Below are positions 8,405 through 16,902 of a DNA stretch of 64,000 nucleotides, in pieces; position 1 is the first letter of the stretch, and each line of letters starts with the position of its first letter. The DNA comes from Bacillota bacterium. Its GTDB lineage: Bacteria; Bacillota_I; Bacilli_A; RF39; UBA660. The stretch covers positions 62,001-126,000 of the forward strand of contig SVAJ01000002.1 of the NCBI GenBank assembly GCA_015059435.1, in the 5' to 3' direction. The position numbers were made by a program, and so were the translations under genes. Below the pieces are notes generated by a model. That model was not told the DNA's origin, made no database searches, and saw only the letters and a program-made list of their open reading frames with translations.

Positions 8405-9577
8405 GTGAAAAAGAAGTTATTAGTTTTATTAGTATTATTATCGTTTTTATTACCTATTAATACATTAGCTTTATCTAAAGATTATAAAGATGAAGTTTAT
8501 GATATAGTAGATAAAAAAGTAGAATCTGGAAAAGTAAATTTATATTTATTTAGAGGAGAGGGATGTCCTCATTGTAGAGATGAAGAAAAGTGGCTTAAGA
8601 GTATTAGTAAAGAGTATGGCGACAAATTAAATATTTATACATATGAAGTTTGGTATGATAAAGATAATTCTTTATTAATGGAAGAAGTTGCTAAAAGATT
8701 TGATACTCAAGCTAATGGAGTTCCATTTACTATTATAGGTGATAAGTATTATTTTGGATTTTCTGAGACTATTCAGTCAAATATAGAAAATACTATTTGT
8801 GATTATTTAGAAATAGAAAATAAAAGTGAAGTAAAGATTCCATTTTTAGGTAAAGTTAATATGAGAAATGTATCTATACCTATGGTTGCTGCTATACTTG
8901 GTTTAATAGATGGATTTAATCCATGTGCTATGTGGATATTGTTATTCTTAATTAATATGTTATTTGGAATGAAAGATACAAAGAAAAGTTTAATACTTGG
9001 GTTTATATTCTTATTTGTATCAGGTTTTGTATATTTCTTATCTATGTTAGGTATTAATTTTATTATAAGTGTTGCTACTGTATCAATTTTAAAAATAGCA
9101 ATTGCGTTATTTATACTTGGTGCTGGTATTTATAATTTTAATAAGTATTTAAAGATTAGAAAAGAAGAGACTGGTTGTGTAGTAGTTGATGATAAAAAAC
9201 GTAAAAAGATTATTACTAAGATTAGAAATATAGTAAGTAGTAAAAGTTTTATAATATCTATTGTTGGTATTATGGCACTTGCTATTAGTGTTAATTTAAT
9301 AGAGTTAGCTTGTTCTTTAGGATTCCCTATGGTGTTTAATGAATTATTAACTATTAATAATGTTAAAGGAGTAGTAAAATTTATTTATTTATTAATTTAT
9401 ATTATTTGTTATATGCTTGATGATATAGTTGTATTTACTATTTCTATGTGTACTTTAGAAGCATTTGGTATTACTAATAAGTATAGTAAATTAACTACTT
9501 TAATTAGTGCTATTATTATGATTATTATGGGATTGTTATTAATATTTAAACCTGATTGGTTAATGTTAAATTTTTAG
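8405..9577 (+). CDS. Thioredoxin-like/DsbD (CcdA)-type transmembrane electron carrier fusion
   Basis: A 390-residue protein. A signal/membrane segment (residues 4-23) leads to an external thioredoxin-like domain with GCPHC near 53-57 and a cis-Pro loop GVPFTI. Six or so membrane helices follow, with FNPCA and ELACSLGFP, the two intramembrane Cys positions of the CcdA/DsbD family. It should pass reducing power from the cytoplasmic thioredoxin encoded just upstream to external disulfides. The start is GTG at 8405: GGAGG at 8392-8396 is well spaced, while the open frame begins slightly earlier at a TTG without an SD. The domain order is reversed relative to classical DsbD, whose gamma thioredoxin domain is C-terminal. 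Confidence 0.85.
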   Translation: MKKKLLVLLVLLSFLLPINTLALSKDYKDEVYDIVDKKVESGKVNLYLFRGEGCPHCRDEEKWLKSISKEYGDKLNIYTYEVWYDKDNSLLMEEVAKRFDTQANGVPFTIIGDKYYFGFSETIQSNIENTICDYLEIENKSEVKIPFLGKVNMRNVSIPMVAAILGLIDGFNPCAMWILLFLINMLFGMKDTKKSLILGFIFLFVSGFVYFLSMLGINFIISVATVSILKIAIALFILGAGIYNFNKYLKIRKEETGCVVVDDKKRKKIITKIRNIVSSKSFIISIVGIMALAISVNLIELACSLGFPMVFNELLTINNVKGVVKFIYLLIYIICYMLDDIVVFTISMCTLEAFGITNKYSKLTTLISAIIMIIMGLLLIFKPDWLMLNF

Positions 9578-9586
9578 GAGGTATTT

Positions 9587-10723
9587 ATGATTTATTTAGA
9601 TTATGCGGCTAATACTCCTGTAGATAGGGAAGTGTTACGTGCTTTTGATGAAGCAACTATTAAGTATTTTGGAAATCCTAATAGTTCTCATGGAGCAGGA
9701 GTAGATGCTAAGAAAGCAATTGATTTAGTATCAGAAAATATTAGTAAATATTTTAATACTAGTAGTGAAAGTGTTATTTATACTAGTGGTTCTAGTGAAT
9801 CTAATAATTTAGTTATTAAGGGTCTTGTAGAAGCTAATAAGAAAAATGGTAATAAAATAATTATATCTGCAGTAGAACATTCTAGTATCGTTGCTCCTTG
9901 TAATTATTTAGTTAATTTAGGATATGATGTTAGTGTTATTCCATTAACTGATAAAGGTGTTGTTGATGTAGAAAAGATTAGAGAAGAGTTAGATGATAAT
10001 ACAATATTAGTTAGTATTTGTGCAGTAGATGGAGAAGTTGGTACTATTGAACCAATAGAGGAAATTGCTAAGATAGTAAAAGAATATCCTAATTGTTCTT
10101 TTCATACAGATGCAACTCAAGCTATTGGAAAAGTGAATATTAACTATGATGATGTAGATTTTATTACTTTTGCTCCTCATAAATTCTTTGGATTAAATGG
10201 ATTTGGAGTCTTAGTAAATAGAAATAATAAGAAGTTAATGCCTATAATACATGGTGGAAAATCTACTACTATTTTTAGAAGTGGTACTCCTGTTACTGCT
10301 AATGTTGTAGCTTTAGGTAAAGCATTTGAACTTGCAACTAGTAATTTAGAGTATAGATATAATTATAATAAAAAAATAAATGAATTATTAAGAGATAAAT
10401 TATCTGGTTATGATCATGTTCATATTAATAGTCCTATTAATTCTATACCTAGTACTTTGAATATTAGCTTAATCGGTATTAGTAGTAAGAGTATGATTAA
10501 AGAATTAAATGAAAAAGAAATATATCTTACAACTACTACAGCATGTTCTTTGGATAATATGATGTCTAAACCAGTGTATGCTTTGACTAAGAGTGAAGAG
10601 TTAGCTAATAATACTATAAGAATTAGTATTTCACATCTTACTACTGAAGATGATATAAATAAATTTTTAAAAGAATTTGATATTATTTATAATAAATTAT
10701 TAAATAACGCTAATAATAATTAA
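9587..10723 (+). CDS. Cysteine desulfurase (NifS/IscS-like)
   Basis: A 378-residue PLP enzyme that removes sulfur from cysteine for Fe-S cluster or thio-cofactor synthesis. Motifs: YLDYAANTP, FGNPNSSHG, YTSGSSESNNL, VEHSS, HTDATQAIGK (PLP-binding Asp), APHKFFG (PLP Lys), SGTPV, and a TTACSL loop with the catalytic Cys. The GGK-STT-IFRSGTP segment replaces the usual GGGQE-RSGTEN form, as in a Firmicutes subclade. AGGAGG precedes the ATG. It lies ten bases after the redox gene and ten before the carboxypeptidase gene, so it is likely in one operon with them. A second copy is at 37454. Confidence 0.9.
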   Translation: MIYLDYAANTPVDREVLRAFDEATIKYFGNPNSSHGAGVDAKKAIDLVSENISKYFNTSSESVIYTSGSSESNNLVIKGLVEANKKNGNKIIISAVEHSSIVAPCNYLVNLGYDVSVIPLTDKGVVDVEKIREELDDNTILVSICAVDGEVGTIEPIEEIAKIVKEYPNCSFHTDATQAIGKVNINYDDVDFITFAPHKFFGLNGFGVLVNRNNKKLMPIIHGGKSTTIFRSGTPVTANVVALGKAFELATSNLEYRYNYNKKINELLRDKLSGYDHVHINSPINSIPSTLNISLIGISSKSMIKELNEKEIYLTTTTACSLDNMMSKPVYALTKSEELANNTIRISISHLTTEDDINKFLKEFDIIYNKLLNNANNN

Positions 10724-10733
10724 GAGGTGAATT

Positions 10734-12191
10734 ATGAATAATTTATTAGAATACTTAGAAAGAATTGATAAAATTAATTATGTTATTAATGTACTTAGAT
10801 GGGAAATGGATACAACTGCTCCAAAGAAATCTTTTGATTATTTAATAGATGTTAGTACTAAATATGAGTTAGAAGTTTTTGATTTGGTTACTTCTAAAGA
10901 TTATATTAATTTAATTGATAATGTTATTAATAGTGGGGAATTTAATGATTTAGATGAAGTTGAAAAAAGATATATTACTAAATTAAAAGATGAGTATACT
11001 AAGTTTGTTAGAGTACCTAAAGATTTTTATGAAGAGTATGCAAAGTTAAAGAGTAATTCTTTAAATTCTTGGGTAGAAGCTAAAGATAAAAATGATTATT
11101 CTATATTTAAACCATATTTAACTAAGATGATTGATATGACTAAGAAGTATTATAGATATATGTATCCTAATAGTAATAATTTATATGATGAAATGTTAAA
11201 TGATTATGAAGAAGGTGTTACTAGTAGTACTATTGATAAGTTATTTGAAGAGTTAAAACCTGAAGTTATTAAGTTAGTTAAGAATTTAAAGAGTAATAAG
11301 TTGAAAGAGTATAATAAAGAGTATAGCAATGATTTATTAATTAATCTTTCTAAATATTTACTTGATTATATTGGTTTTGATAATAGTAGAGGTACTTTAG
11401 GTATTTATTCCCATGGTTATACTTCTAAGTTTAATAATAATGATGTTAGAATTACATTTAATAATAAGAGTAATATATTCGATCATATATCTACCGTTAT
11501 TCATGAAGGTGGTCATGGTATTTTTGAACAAAATATTAGTGATATACTTTCTAAATATGGAAGTTATGATATTGATAAGTATGCTCTTCATGAGAGTCAG
11601 TCTAGATTTTATGAGAATATGTTAGGTAGAAATAAAAATTTCTTTATACCTATATATGACGATATTAAGAGTATGTTAAAACTTGATATGGATATAGAAG
11701 AGTTTATTAAATATTTTAATGATGCTAAAGCTTCTTTAATTAGAACAGAGGCAGATGAATTAACTTACTGTCTGCATATAATTATTAGATATGAAATAGA
11801 AAGAGATTTATTTAATGATAAATTAAGTGCTGAAGATTTAGTAGAAGTATGGAATAAGAAATATTATGATTATTTAGGAGTAGAAGTTACTAGTGATCGT
11901 GAAGGAATACTTCAAGATATGCATTGGTCTGATGGATCATTTGGATATTTCCCATCATACTTATTAGGTTCTATTTTTGATGGAATGTTACTTAATACTA
12001 TAAATAGTAAAGTTGGCGATATAGATACTTTATTAAGAGAAGGTAGAATAAAAGAAATAAGTGAATTTTTAAATCAGAATATACATGAGTATGGTGGAAC
12101 TTATAATATAAGTGAAGTTGCTATGAGAGTATGTGGTACTGATTTAGAAGTTAATTCTTTAATTAATTATTTTAAAAATAAATATGAATAG
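10734..12191 (+). CDS. M32-family metallocarboxypeptidase (Taq type)
   Basis: A 485-residue zinc carboxypeptidase that trims C-terminal residues in the cytoplasm. Family features: an N-terminal helical start with LRWEMDT, the zinc motif HEGGH near residue 257 (an HExxH), and ALHESQSRFYENMLGR about 30 residues on, with the third ligand Glu; then ADELTYCLHIIIRYEIERDL and MHWSDGSFGYFPSYLLG. Length matches the family (about 490-500). GAGGTG precedes the ATG, and a terminator follows at 12187. Nothing looks damaged. Confidence 0.92.
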   Translation: MNNLLEYLERIDKINYVINVLRWEMDTTAPKKSFDYLIDVSTKYELEVFDLVTSKDYINLIDNVINSGEFNDLDEVEKRYITKLKDEYTKFVRVPKDFYEEYAKLKSNSLNSWVEAKDKNDYSIFKPYLTKMIDMTKKYYRYMYPNSNNLYDEMLNDYEEGVTSSTIDKLFEELKPEVIKLVKNLKSNKLKEYNKEYSNDLLINLSKYLLDYIGFDNSRGTLGIYSHGYTSKFNNNDVRITFNNKSNIFDHISTVIHEGGHGIFEQNISDILSKYGSYDIDKYALHESQSRFYENMLGRNKNFFIPIYDDIKSMLKLDMDIEEFIKYFNDAKASLIRTEADELTYCLHIIIRYEIERDLFNDKLSAEDLVEVWNKKYYDYLGVEVTSDREGILQDMHWSDGSFGYFPSYLLGSIFDGMLLNTINSKVGDIDTLLREGRIKEISEFLNQNIHEYGGTYNISEVAMRVCGTDLEVNSLINYFKNKYE

Positions 12192-12210
12192 TCTTATGAC
12201 TATTCTTTTG
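12187..12210 (+). terminator. Intrinsic terminator of the M32 peptidase gene
   Basis: AATAGTC, loop TTAT, GACTATT, then a T-rich run. It overlaps the stop codon. Confidence 0.75.
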
Positions 12211-12215
12211 TTATT

Positions 12216-12244
12216 TTGACATATTTGTTAGAGTATGATATAAT
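12216..12244 (+). promoter_or_regulatory. Sigma-A promoter of the 12275 gene
   Basis: TTGACA at 12216-12221, a 17-base spacer and TATAAT at 12239-12244, both perfect. Transcription should begin near 12251, so the leader is only about 24 bases and earlier in-frame starts are excluded. Confidence 0.88.
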
Positions 12245-12274
12245 ATGTCGTGCTCGATGAAAAGGGGGATTATG

Positions 12275-13138
12275 ATGGATAATCTAAATATTAATAGATT
12301 TAAATTCTTAGATAATGTTAGATATAAACTTATTGGGATAGGTGCTTTTGTAGCTATAGGTTCTTTTGTTTATTATTATAGTCATAAAAATTATAATGAT
12401 TATAGTTTAACTTCAGTTGTTGAAGCTTTAAATGAACAAGATAGTGTTACTGATGTTGATAATTATTTATTATCTGGTGTAAGTTATGATGATAAAAATA
12501 TGGATCTTAAAGAGTTAGATAATATATTTATTAATGCTTATAATAATGGAGATAGAGCTACTTGTAATAGTGCTATTACTGCGATGAGTACGGCTGTTTT
12601 AAAGAGCCAAGTTGCGGAAGGTTATAGTGTTGATTTTGATAAGATTGAGGATTTTGAGGTAATTGGGCATTTAGGAAAAGTTGAATTAGATGATGGAGAA
12701 GGTTCTAAATCAGAGTATGGTGTATCTTTTACTTATAATGGTCAAGAATATAAGTTAGAAGCAGAAGATGGAATAGCACGTAAACTTTGTGTAATTGCAA
12801 GAGCTGGTAGAAAAGGTAGTTTATTATTAGAGGATACTGATGAAAATGATTTTAAAGAATTTGTATTAACAAATGCATATGAGTATGTAAAAGAGGGTGT
12901 TGTGTCAGAACTTGATTATGATAATCAAGATCATACTTTTACTGATTATATTTCTGGTTATGAAGGTTATAATTATGATGGTTATTTTAAATTATGTATA
13001 GATCCTCAAAAATCAGGAACAGTTGATAATAATATACATAATAAAGGTAAATTAGATTTACAATTAAATGGTAAAACTACATATACTATAGTAGAGGAGA
13101 CTACTAAGAGTAGTAAGTTACCGGTTAAAGTGAAATAA
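12275..13138 (+). CDS. Membrane-anchored protein of unknown function
   Basis: I do not recognise the family. The 287-residue product has a short cytoplasmic start, one membrane helix (LIGIGAFVAIGSFVYYY, about residues 19-36) and a large acidic extracytoplasmic part of mixed alpha/beta character. The ATG at 12275 is the second of two consecutive ATGs; it has the better distance (6 bases) from GGGGG at 12264. It is a single-gene transcript with its own perfect promoter upstream and terminator downstream (ATGTCAC/GTGACAT at 13144-13167). Confidence 0.65.
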   Translation: MDNLNINRFKFLDNVRYKLIGIGAFVAIGSFVYYYSHKNYNDYSLTSVVEALNEQDSVTDVDNYLLSGVSYDDKNMDLKELDNIFINAYNNGDRATCNSAITAMSTAVLKSQVAEGYSVDFDKIEDFEVIGHLGKVELDDGEGSKSEYGVSFTYNGQEYKLEAEDGIARKLCVIARAGRKGSLLLEDTDENDFKEFVLTNAYEYVKEGVVSELDYDNQDHTFTDYISGYEGYNYDGYFKLCIDPQKSGTVDNNIHNKGKLDLQLNGKTTYTIVEETTKSSKLPVKVK

Positions 13139-13143
13139 TATGA

Positions 13144-13167
13144 ATGTCACAGTAGTGACATTTTTTT
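13144..13167 (+). terminator. Intrinsic terminator after the 12275 gene
   Basis: ATGTCAC and GTGACAT pair perfectly across a four-base loop and run into seven T residues. Confidence 0.85.
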
Positions 13168-13200
13168 GTTTATAGAAATATATTATTTTATATATGGTGT

Positions 13201-13229
13201 TTGACACATATATTTATTGGTGTTACAAT
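13201..13229 (+). promoter_or_regulatory. Promoter of the leucine leader/leuA transcript
   Basis: TTGACA at 13201-13206, 17-base spacer, TACAAT at 13224-13229. It lies 25 bases before the leader-peptide start, giving a short 5' end before the leader and a roughly 180-base untranslated region before leuA. Confidence 0.85.
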
Positions 13230-13253
13230 TAGTTAAACGAGAGGAGAAAACTT

Positions 13254-13313
13254 ATGAAAAATATAGTTGTTAATGTTAATAGTTTACTCCTAGCTTTATT
13301 ACTTTCTTTTTAA
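13254..13313 (+). CDS. leuL: Leu-rich leader peptide of a leuA attenuator
   Basis: A 19-codon ORF with its own SD (GAGGAG at 13240-13245). It reads MKNIVVNVNSLLLALLLSF: six Leu codons within seven positions (TTA, CTC, CTA, then after Ala TTA, TTA, CTT), plus three Val and one Ile. It lies between a clean promoter and the terminator hairpin at 13365-13390 in front of the 2-isopropylmalate synthase gene. This is the classic layout of ribosome-mediated attenuation: stalling at scarce Leu-tRNA would favour read-through. The reading of the mechanism is inferred, since the competing antiterminator could not be folded by hand. Confidence 0.85.
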   Translation: MKNIVVNVNSLLLALLLSF

Positions 13314-13364
13314 GAAATAATAAGGCTTATTCGTAGTGTTAATATATTTATAATATTATAAAGT

Positions 13365-13398
13365 CTTAGTATTTCTTTTATGGTACTAAGATTTTTTT
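13365..13398 (+). promoter_or_regulatory. Attenuator terminator upstream of leuA
   Basis: CTTAGTA (13365-13371) pairs perfectly with TACTAAG (13384-13390) and is followed by ATTTTTTT. It stands after the leader peptide and just 17 bases before the leuA start, so it can only regulate leuA. A weak upstream hairpin (TAATAT/ATATTA near 13340-13358) may take part in an alternative fold. Confidence 0.8.
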
Positions 13399-13414
13399 GT
13401 TAGGGAGGGTTAAT

Positions 13415-14575
13415 ATGAGAAACATAAAAATATTTGACACAACACTTAGAGATGGTGAACAATCTCCTGGTTGTAGTATGACTTTAGAAGAGAAAGTAGA
13501 GTATGCAAAAGTACTTGAAAAATTAAATGTAGATATAATAGAAGCTGGTTTTGCAGCTAGTAGTGATAAAGATTTATGTGCAATACAAGAAATATCTAAG
13601 AATGTAGAATATCCAATTATTACATCGCTTGCTAGATGTAATAAGAATGATATAGATAAAGCATATGAATCACTTAAATATGCTAAGAAGAAACGTATTC
13701 ATGTTTTTATTGCGACTTCTGAAATACATATGAGAGATAAACTTCATATGAGTAGAGAAGAAGTACTAGTAAAAGTAAGACAAATGGTTAGTTATGCTAA
13801 AAGTTTATGCGATGATATTGAGTTTTCTTTGGAAGATGCTACTCGTAGTGATAAAGAATTTATGGCACAAGTTATTGGTGTAGCAATTGAAAGTGGAGCT
13901 AATGTAGTTAATATTCCTGATACTGTAGGATATATTACTCCTATGGAATATAAAGATATTATTACATATATTAGAAGTCATGTTCCTAATATAGATGGTG
14001 TTGAACTTTCAGCACATTGTCATAATGATTTAGGTATGGCTGTTAGTAATACACTTTCTGGAATTGAAGCAGGTATTTCTCAAGTGGAATGTACTGTTAA
14101 TGGTATCGGTGAACGTGCAGGTAATGCAGCACTTGAAGAGATAGTTATGGCTCTTAAAATAAGAGGAGATTATTATGATGCTGATACTAATATTAATGTT
14201 AGTGAAATAATTCCAGCAAGTAAAAAATTAGTTGATATTACTGGATCTGTTGTTCAAAATAATAAACCAATAGTTGGTGGTAATGCTTTTAAACATGAAG
14301 CTGGTATACATCAACATGGTGTTAAACAAAATAAAGCTACTTATGAAATAATAGATTCTAATATGTTAGGTATTGAAGAAGATAATATGGTTATTGGAAT
14401 TCATTCAGGACATCATGCGATAATTGATAAGATGAAAAGTTTAGGTATTAGAGTAGATGATAGTAAGATAGATGAGTATGTGTCTACTGTTAAAGAGTAT
14501 TTGGCAGAACATAAGAGTATTGATGATGATACATTTAGAATATTATTTACACCTAAGGTAAAAATAAAAAAATAA
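13415..14575 (+). CDS. leuA: 2-isopropylmalate synthase-like enzyme without the leucine-binding regulatory domain
   Basis: A 386-residue acyl-CoA condensing enzyme of the HMG-CoA lyase-like TIM-barrel group. Motifs: FDTTLRDGEQSPG, EAGFAASS, HVFIATSEIHM, EDATRSD, NIPDTVGY, the metal-binding SAHCHNDLGMA, and VNGIGERAGNAALEE. Homologues that make 2-isopropylmalate in leucine synthesis are usually about 510-520 residues; this one stops after the linker subdomain and lacks the C-terminal Leu-binding domain. Feedback inhibition by leucine is therefore unlikely, while the Leu-rich leader upstream gives control at the RNA level. No leuB, leuC or leuD is in the window. Citramalate or homocitrate synthase activity is an alternative. 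GGGAGGG precedes ATG 13415. Confidence 0.8.
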   Translation: MRNIKIFDTTLRDGEQSPGCSMTLEEKVEYAKVLEKLNVDIIEAGFAASSDKDLCAIQEISKNVEYPIITSLARCNKNDIDKAYESLKYAKKKRIHVFIATSEIHMRDKLHMSREEVLVKVRQMVSYAKSLCDDIEFSLEDATRSDKEFMAQVIGVAIESGANVVNIPDTVGYITPMEYKDIITYIRSHVPNIDGVELSAHCHNDLGMAVSNTLSGIEAGISQVECTVNGIGERAGNAALEEIVMALKIRGDYYDADTNINVSEIIPASKKLVDITGSVVQNNKPIVGGNAFKHEAGIHQHGVKQNKATYEIIDSNMLGIEEDNMVIGIHSGHHAIIDKMKSLGIRVDDSKIDEYVSTVKEYLAEHKSIDDDTFRILFTPKVKIKK

Positions 14576-14635
14576 ATTATTATTTTTGATGATATTTTTA
14601 AGATTATATTTTATAATAAATTTAGAGGTGTACTT

Positions 14636-15235
14636 ATGGAAAAATTAACATTTTATTATAGCGCAATGAAAGGTGGTAAGACAGATGCTTTATTACAAGT
14701 TGCATATAATTATGAACAGAATGGAATGAAAGTTGTAGTATTAAAATCTAGTATCGATACAAAGGGAAAAGATTGTATTGTATCTAGAAATGGAAGTAAA
14801 AGAAAAGTAGATATTATTCTTGAACCTAATGAAAGAGTTATATCTAAAAAGAATAGCGAATTATTAAAAGATTGTAATTGTATTTTAGTAGATGGAGCAC
14901 AGTTTTTAACTGCTAGACAAGTAGAAGATTTGTTTATGATTACTAAACAGATATCATTACCAGTGATTTGTTATGGATTAAAAACTAATTTTAAGGGTGA
15001 ATTATTTGAGGGCTCTAAACGTTTAATAGAGCTTGCTGATAATATAGATGAATTGGATATGGTTCCTTTATGTAGTTGTGGTCAAAAAGCAAGATTTAAT
15101 GGAAGAAAAGAAAATGGTGTATATACACTTAGTGGTGATGAAGTAGAGATAGATGGAGTATATAATAATGTAGAGCATGTCTCACTTTGTAGTAAATGTT
15201 ATTACCAAAAAGTATTTAAGAAAAAATTAAGATAA
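14636..15235 (+). CDS. Thymidine kinase-like protein with substituted catalytic Glu
   Basis: A 199-residue TK1-type fold: P-loop SAMKGGKT near residue 10, a Walker-B-like LVDGAQFLTARQ near 85, YGLKTNF, and a zinc site made by CSCG and CSKC. In known thymidine kinases the second motif is DE-x-QF, the Glu being the general base. Here the codon is GGA, giving DG-A-QF, one base change from Glu. Either catalysis uses another residue or the protein no longer phosphorylates thymidine. Length and remaining motifs are normal. It is followed closely by the cation transporter gene. Confidence 0.8.
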   Translation: MEKLTFYYSAMKGGKTDALLQVAYNYEQNGMKVVVLKSSIDTKGKDCIVSRNGSKRKVDIILEPNERVISKKNSELLKDCNCILVDGAQFLTARQVEDLFMITKQISLPVICYGLKTNFKGELFEGSKRLIELADNIDELDMVPLCSCGQKARFNGRKENGVYTLSGDEVEIDGVYNNVEHVSLCSKCYYQKVFKKKLR

Positions 15236-15247
15236 AGAGATGAAAAG

Positions 15248-16129
15248 ATGGATAGATTTAAGAAGGCTAAAATAGCTAGTATTTTAGGGATAGTAGGTAA
15301 TATATTCTTATTAATAATTAAGGGTTCGATTGGATTTGTTACTAATAGTCAAGCTATGATTGGAGATTTTTTCAATAGTGCTGGAGATGTTTTATCATCT
15401 ATTCTTACTTATGTTGGGAATAAAATAGCTTCTAAACCTAGTGATGATGATCATGATTTAGGACATGGAAAAGCTGAATATATTTATTCTATGTTAATAA
15501 GTATTGCGATGTTTTTAATGGCATCTAAAGTAATTGTTGATTCGATAAAATCTTTATTTATTAAGAATAATTATCATTTTTCTAAATGGTTAATAGTTGT
15601 ATGTATAGTTACTATTGTTGTTAAGTTTATATTATATTTATATACTAGTAATGTTTCTAAAAAATATAAAAATTTATTAATAGAAGCTAATTCTAAAGAT
15701 CATAGAAATGATTGTATAATAACGTCTTTTAACTTATTATCTGCAATACTTTCTTATTTTGGAATTGGTTTTATCGATGGTGTTGTTGGTAGTATGTTAG
15801 GTTTTTGGATTTTAATAACAGCTATTAAAATTTTTATTGAAAGTTATGATGTACTTATGGATAAGACTATTAGTAAAGAAACAAAAGATGAGGTTTTAAA
15901 AATAATTGATAAATATAAGGAAATCAAGAAATTTAATCATTTTAATGCTACTCCTGTAGGTTATAAGTATCAAATTTCTTTAACTATATTTGTGGATGGG
16001 AAGATTTCTACATTTGATTCTCACAGAATTGCAGATGATTTAGAAAAAGATATTATAAAAAATATTCCAGAAATATATTTAGCAGTTATTCATGTGAATC
16101 CAATAGATATTAATAAAGAAAGTGACTGA
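15248..16129 (+). CDS. Cation diffusion facilitator family metal exporter
   Basis: A 293-residue proton-coupled divalent-metal antiporter of the CDF family. Membrane helices lie at roughly residues 10-35, 40-60, 82-105, 115-135, 158-178 and 182-200; a C-terminal ferredoxin-like domain follows (GYKYQISLTIFVDGKIS). Signatures: NSQAMIGDFFNSAGD in helix 2 and HDLGHGKAEY in the loop, and a second D-H pair, KDHRNDCI, in helix 5. Together these give the tetrahedral metal site. Whether it exports zinc, manganese or iron cannot be told. Its stop is UGA, evidence for the standard code. Confidence 0.9.
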   Translation: MDRFKKAKIASILGIVGNIFLLIIKGSIGFVTNSQAMIGDFFNSAGDVLSSILTYVGNKIASKPSDDDHDLGHGKAEYIYSMLISIAMFLMASKVIVDSIKSLFIKNNYHFSKWLIVVCIVTIVVKFILYLYTSNVSKKYKNLLIEANSKDHRNDCIITSFNLLSAILSYFGIGFIDGVVGSMLGFWILITAIKIFIESYDVLMDKTISKETKDEVLKIIDKYKEIKKFNHFNATPVGYKYQISLTIFVDGKISTFDSHRIADDLEKDIIKNIPEIYLAVIHVNPIDINKESD

Positions 16130-16171
16130 TTCACTTTTTTTTGTTATAATTAGGTGGAGGAGGAAACAGCT

Positions 16172-16894
16172 ATGAATCAAGAAAAAATAGGTAAGTTTAT
16201 TTATGAATTAAGAAAAAATAATGGTTTAACTCAAAAAGAATTTGCAGATAAGCTTAGTGTTACTGCACAAGCTGTTTCTAAGTGGGAAAATGGTAGAGGG
16301 ATTCCTGATATTGAATTAATTAAAGAAATTAGTAAAATATTTAATGTTGAGATAGAATCTATATTAGCTGGTGAAAATATAAAAAAACAGAAAAATAATA
16401 AGTTAAAGATTATTTTACTTATAGTAGGTATATTATTTGTAATTAGTTTAATAATTGTATATTTTTTAAGTAGTAATAAATTTATTTTTTCATCTTTAGA
16501 ATCTAGTAGTAATGATTGGAAGGTTAAAGGAGTAGCAGCTTATTCTAAAGATAAAAAATCTATTTATATATCAGATATTGAGTATTTAAATAAAAATAAT
16601 ATTAAAGATAAATATAATGTTGTTGAATGTATATTATATGAAAATAATAATGAAATAGATAAAAAAATATCACAATGTGGTAAAATAGATAAGAGTAAAG
16701 ATTATGATAGTAATAATGCTAAGGAATTATCTGAATTATTAAAAGATATAGAATTTAATATTGATAATTATAAATCTAGTTGTAGGAATTTAAAAAATAG
16801 TAGTTTATACATTGATATAAATGTTTTAACTACTAATAATAAGATTATTACATATAAGGTTCCTTTAAAATTAGATAGTAATTGTAGTGAGTAG
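16172..16894 (+). CDS. XRE-type HTH regulator with a membrane helix
   Basis: A 240-residue protein. Residues about 4-62 are a lambda-repressor-like HTH: NGLTQKEFADKLSVTAQAVSK, split after TQKEFADKL, then WENGRGIPDI. A short linker leads to one membrane helix (about 78-100), followed by an extracytoplasmic region of about 135 residues with several Cys. Such membrane-tied HTH proteins may sense surface signals and bind DNA at the membrane. ATG 16172 follows GGAGGAGG. The next gene starts eight bases downstream. Confidence 0.8.
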   Translation: MNQEKIGKFIYELRKNNGLTQKEFADKLSVTAQAVSKWENGRGIPDIELIKEISKIFNVEIESILAGENIKKQKNNKLKIILLIVGILFVISLIIVYFLSSNKFIFSSLESSSNDWKVKGVAAYSKDKKSIYISDIEYLNKNNIKDKYNVVECILYENNNEIDKKISQCGKIDKSKDYDSNNAKELSELLKDIEFNIDNYKSSCRNLKNSSLYIDINVLTTNNKIITYKVPLKLDSNCSE

Positions 16895-16902
16895 GTGAGA
16901 GT

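Noticed and set aside
12245-12274. Upstream starts for the 12275 gene
   Set aside because: The perfect -10 box ends at 12244, so an earlier start would lie at or before the transcript's 5' end.
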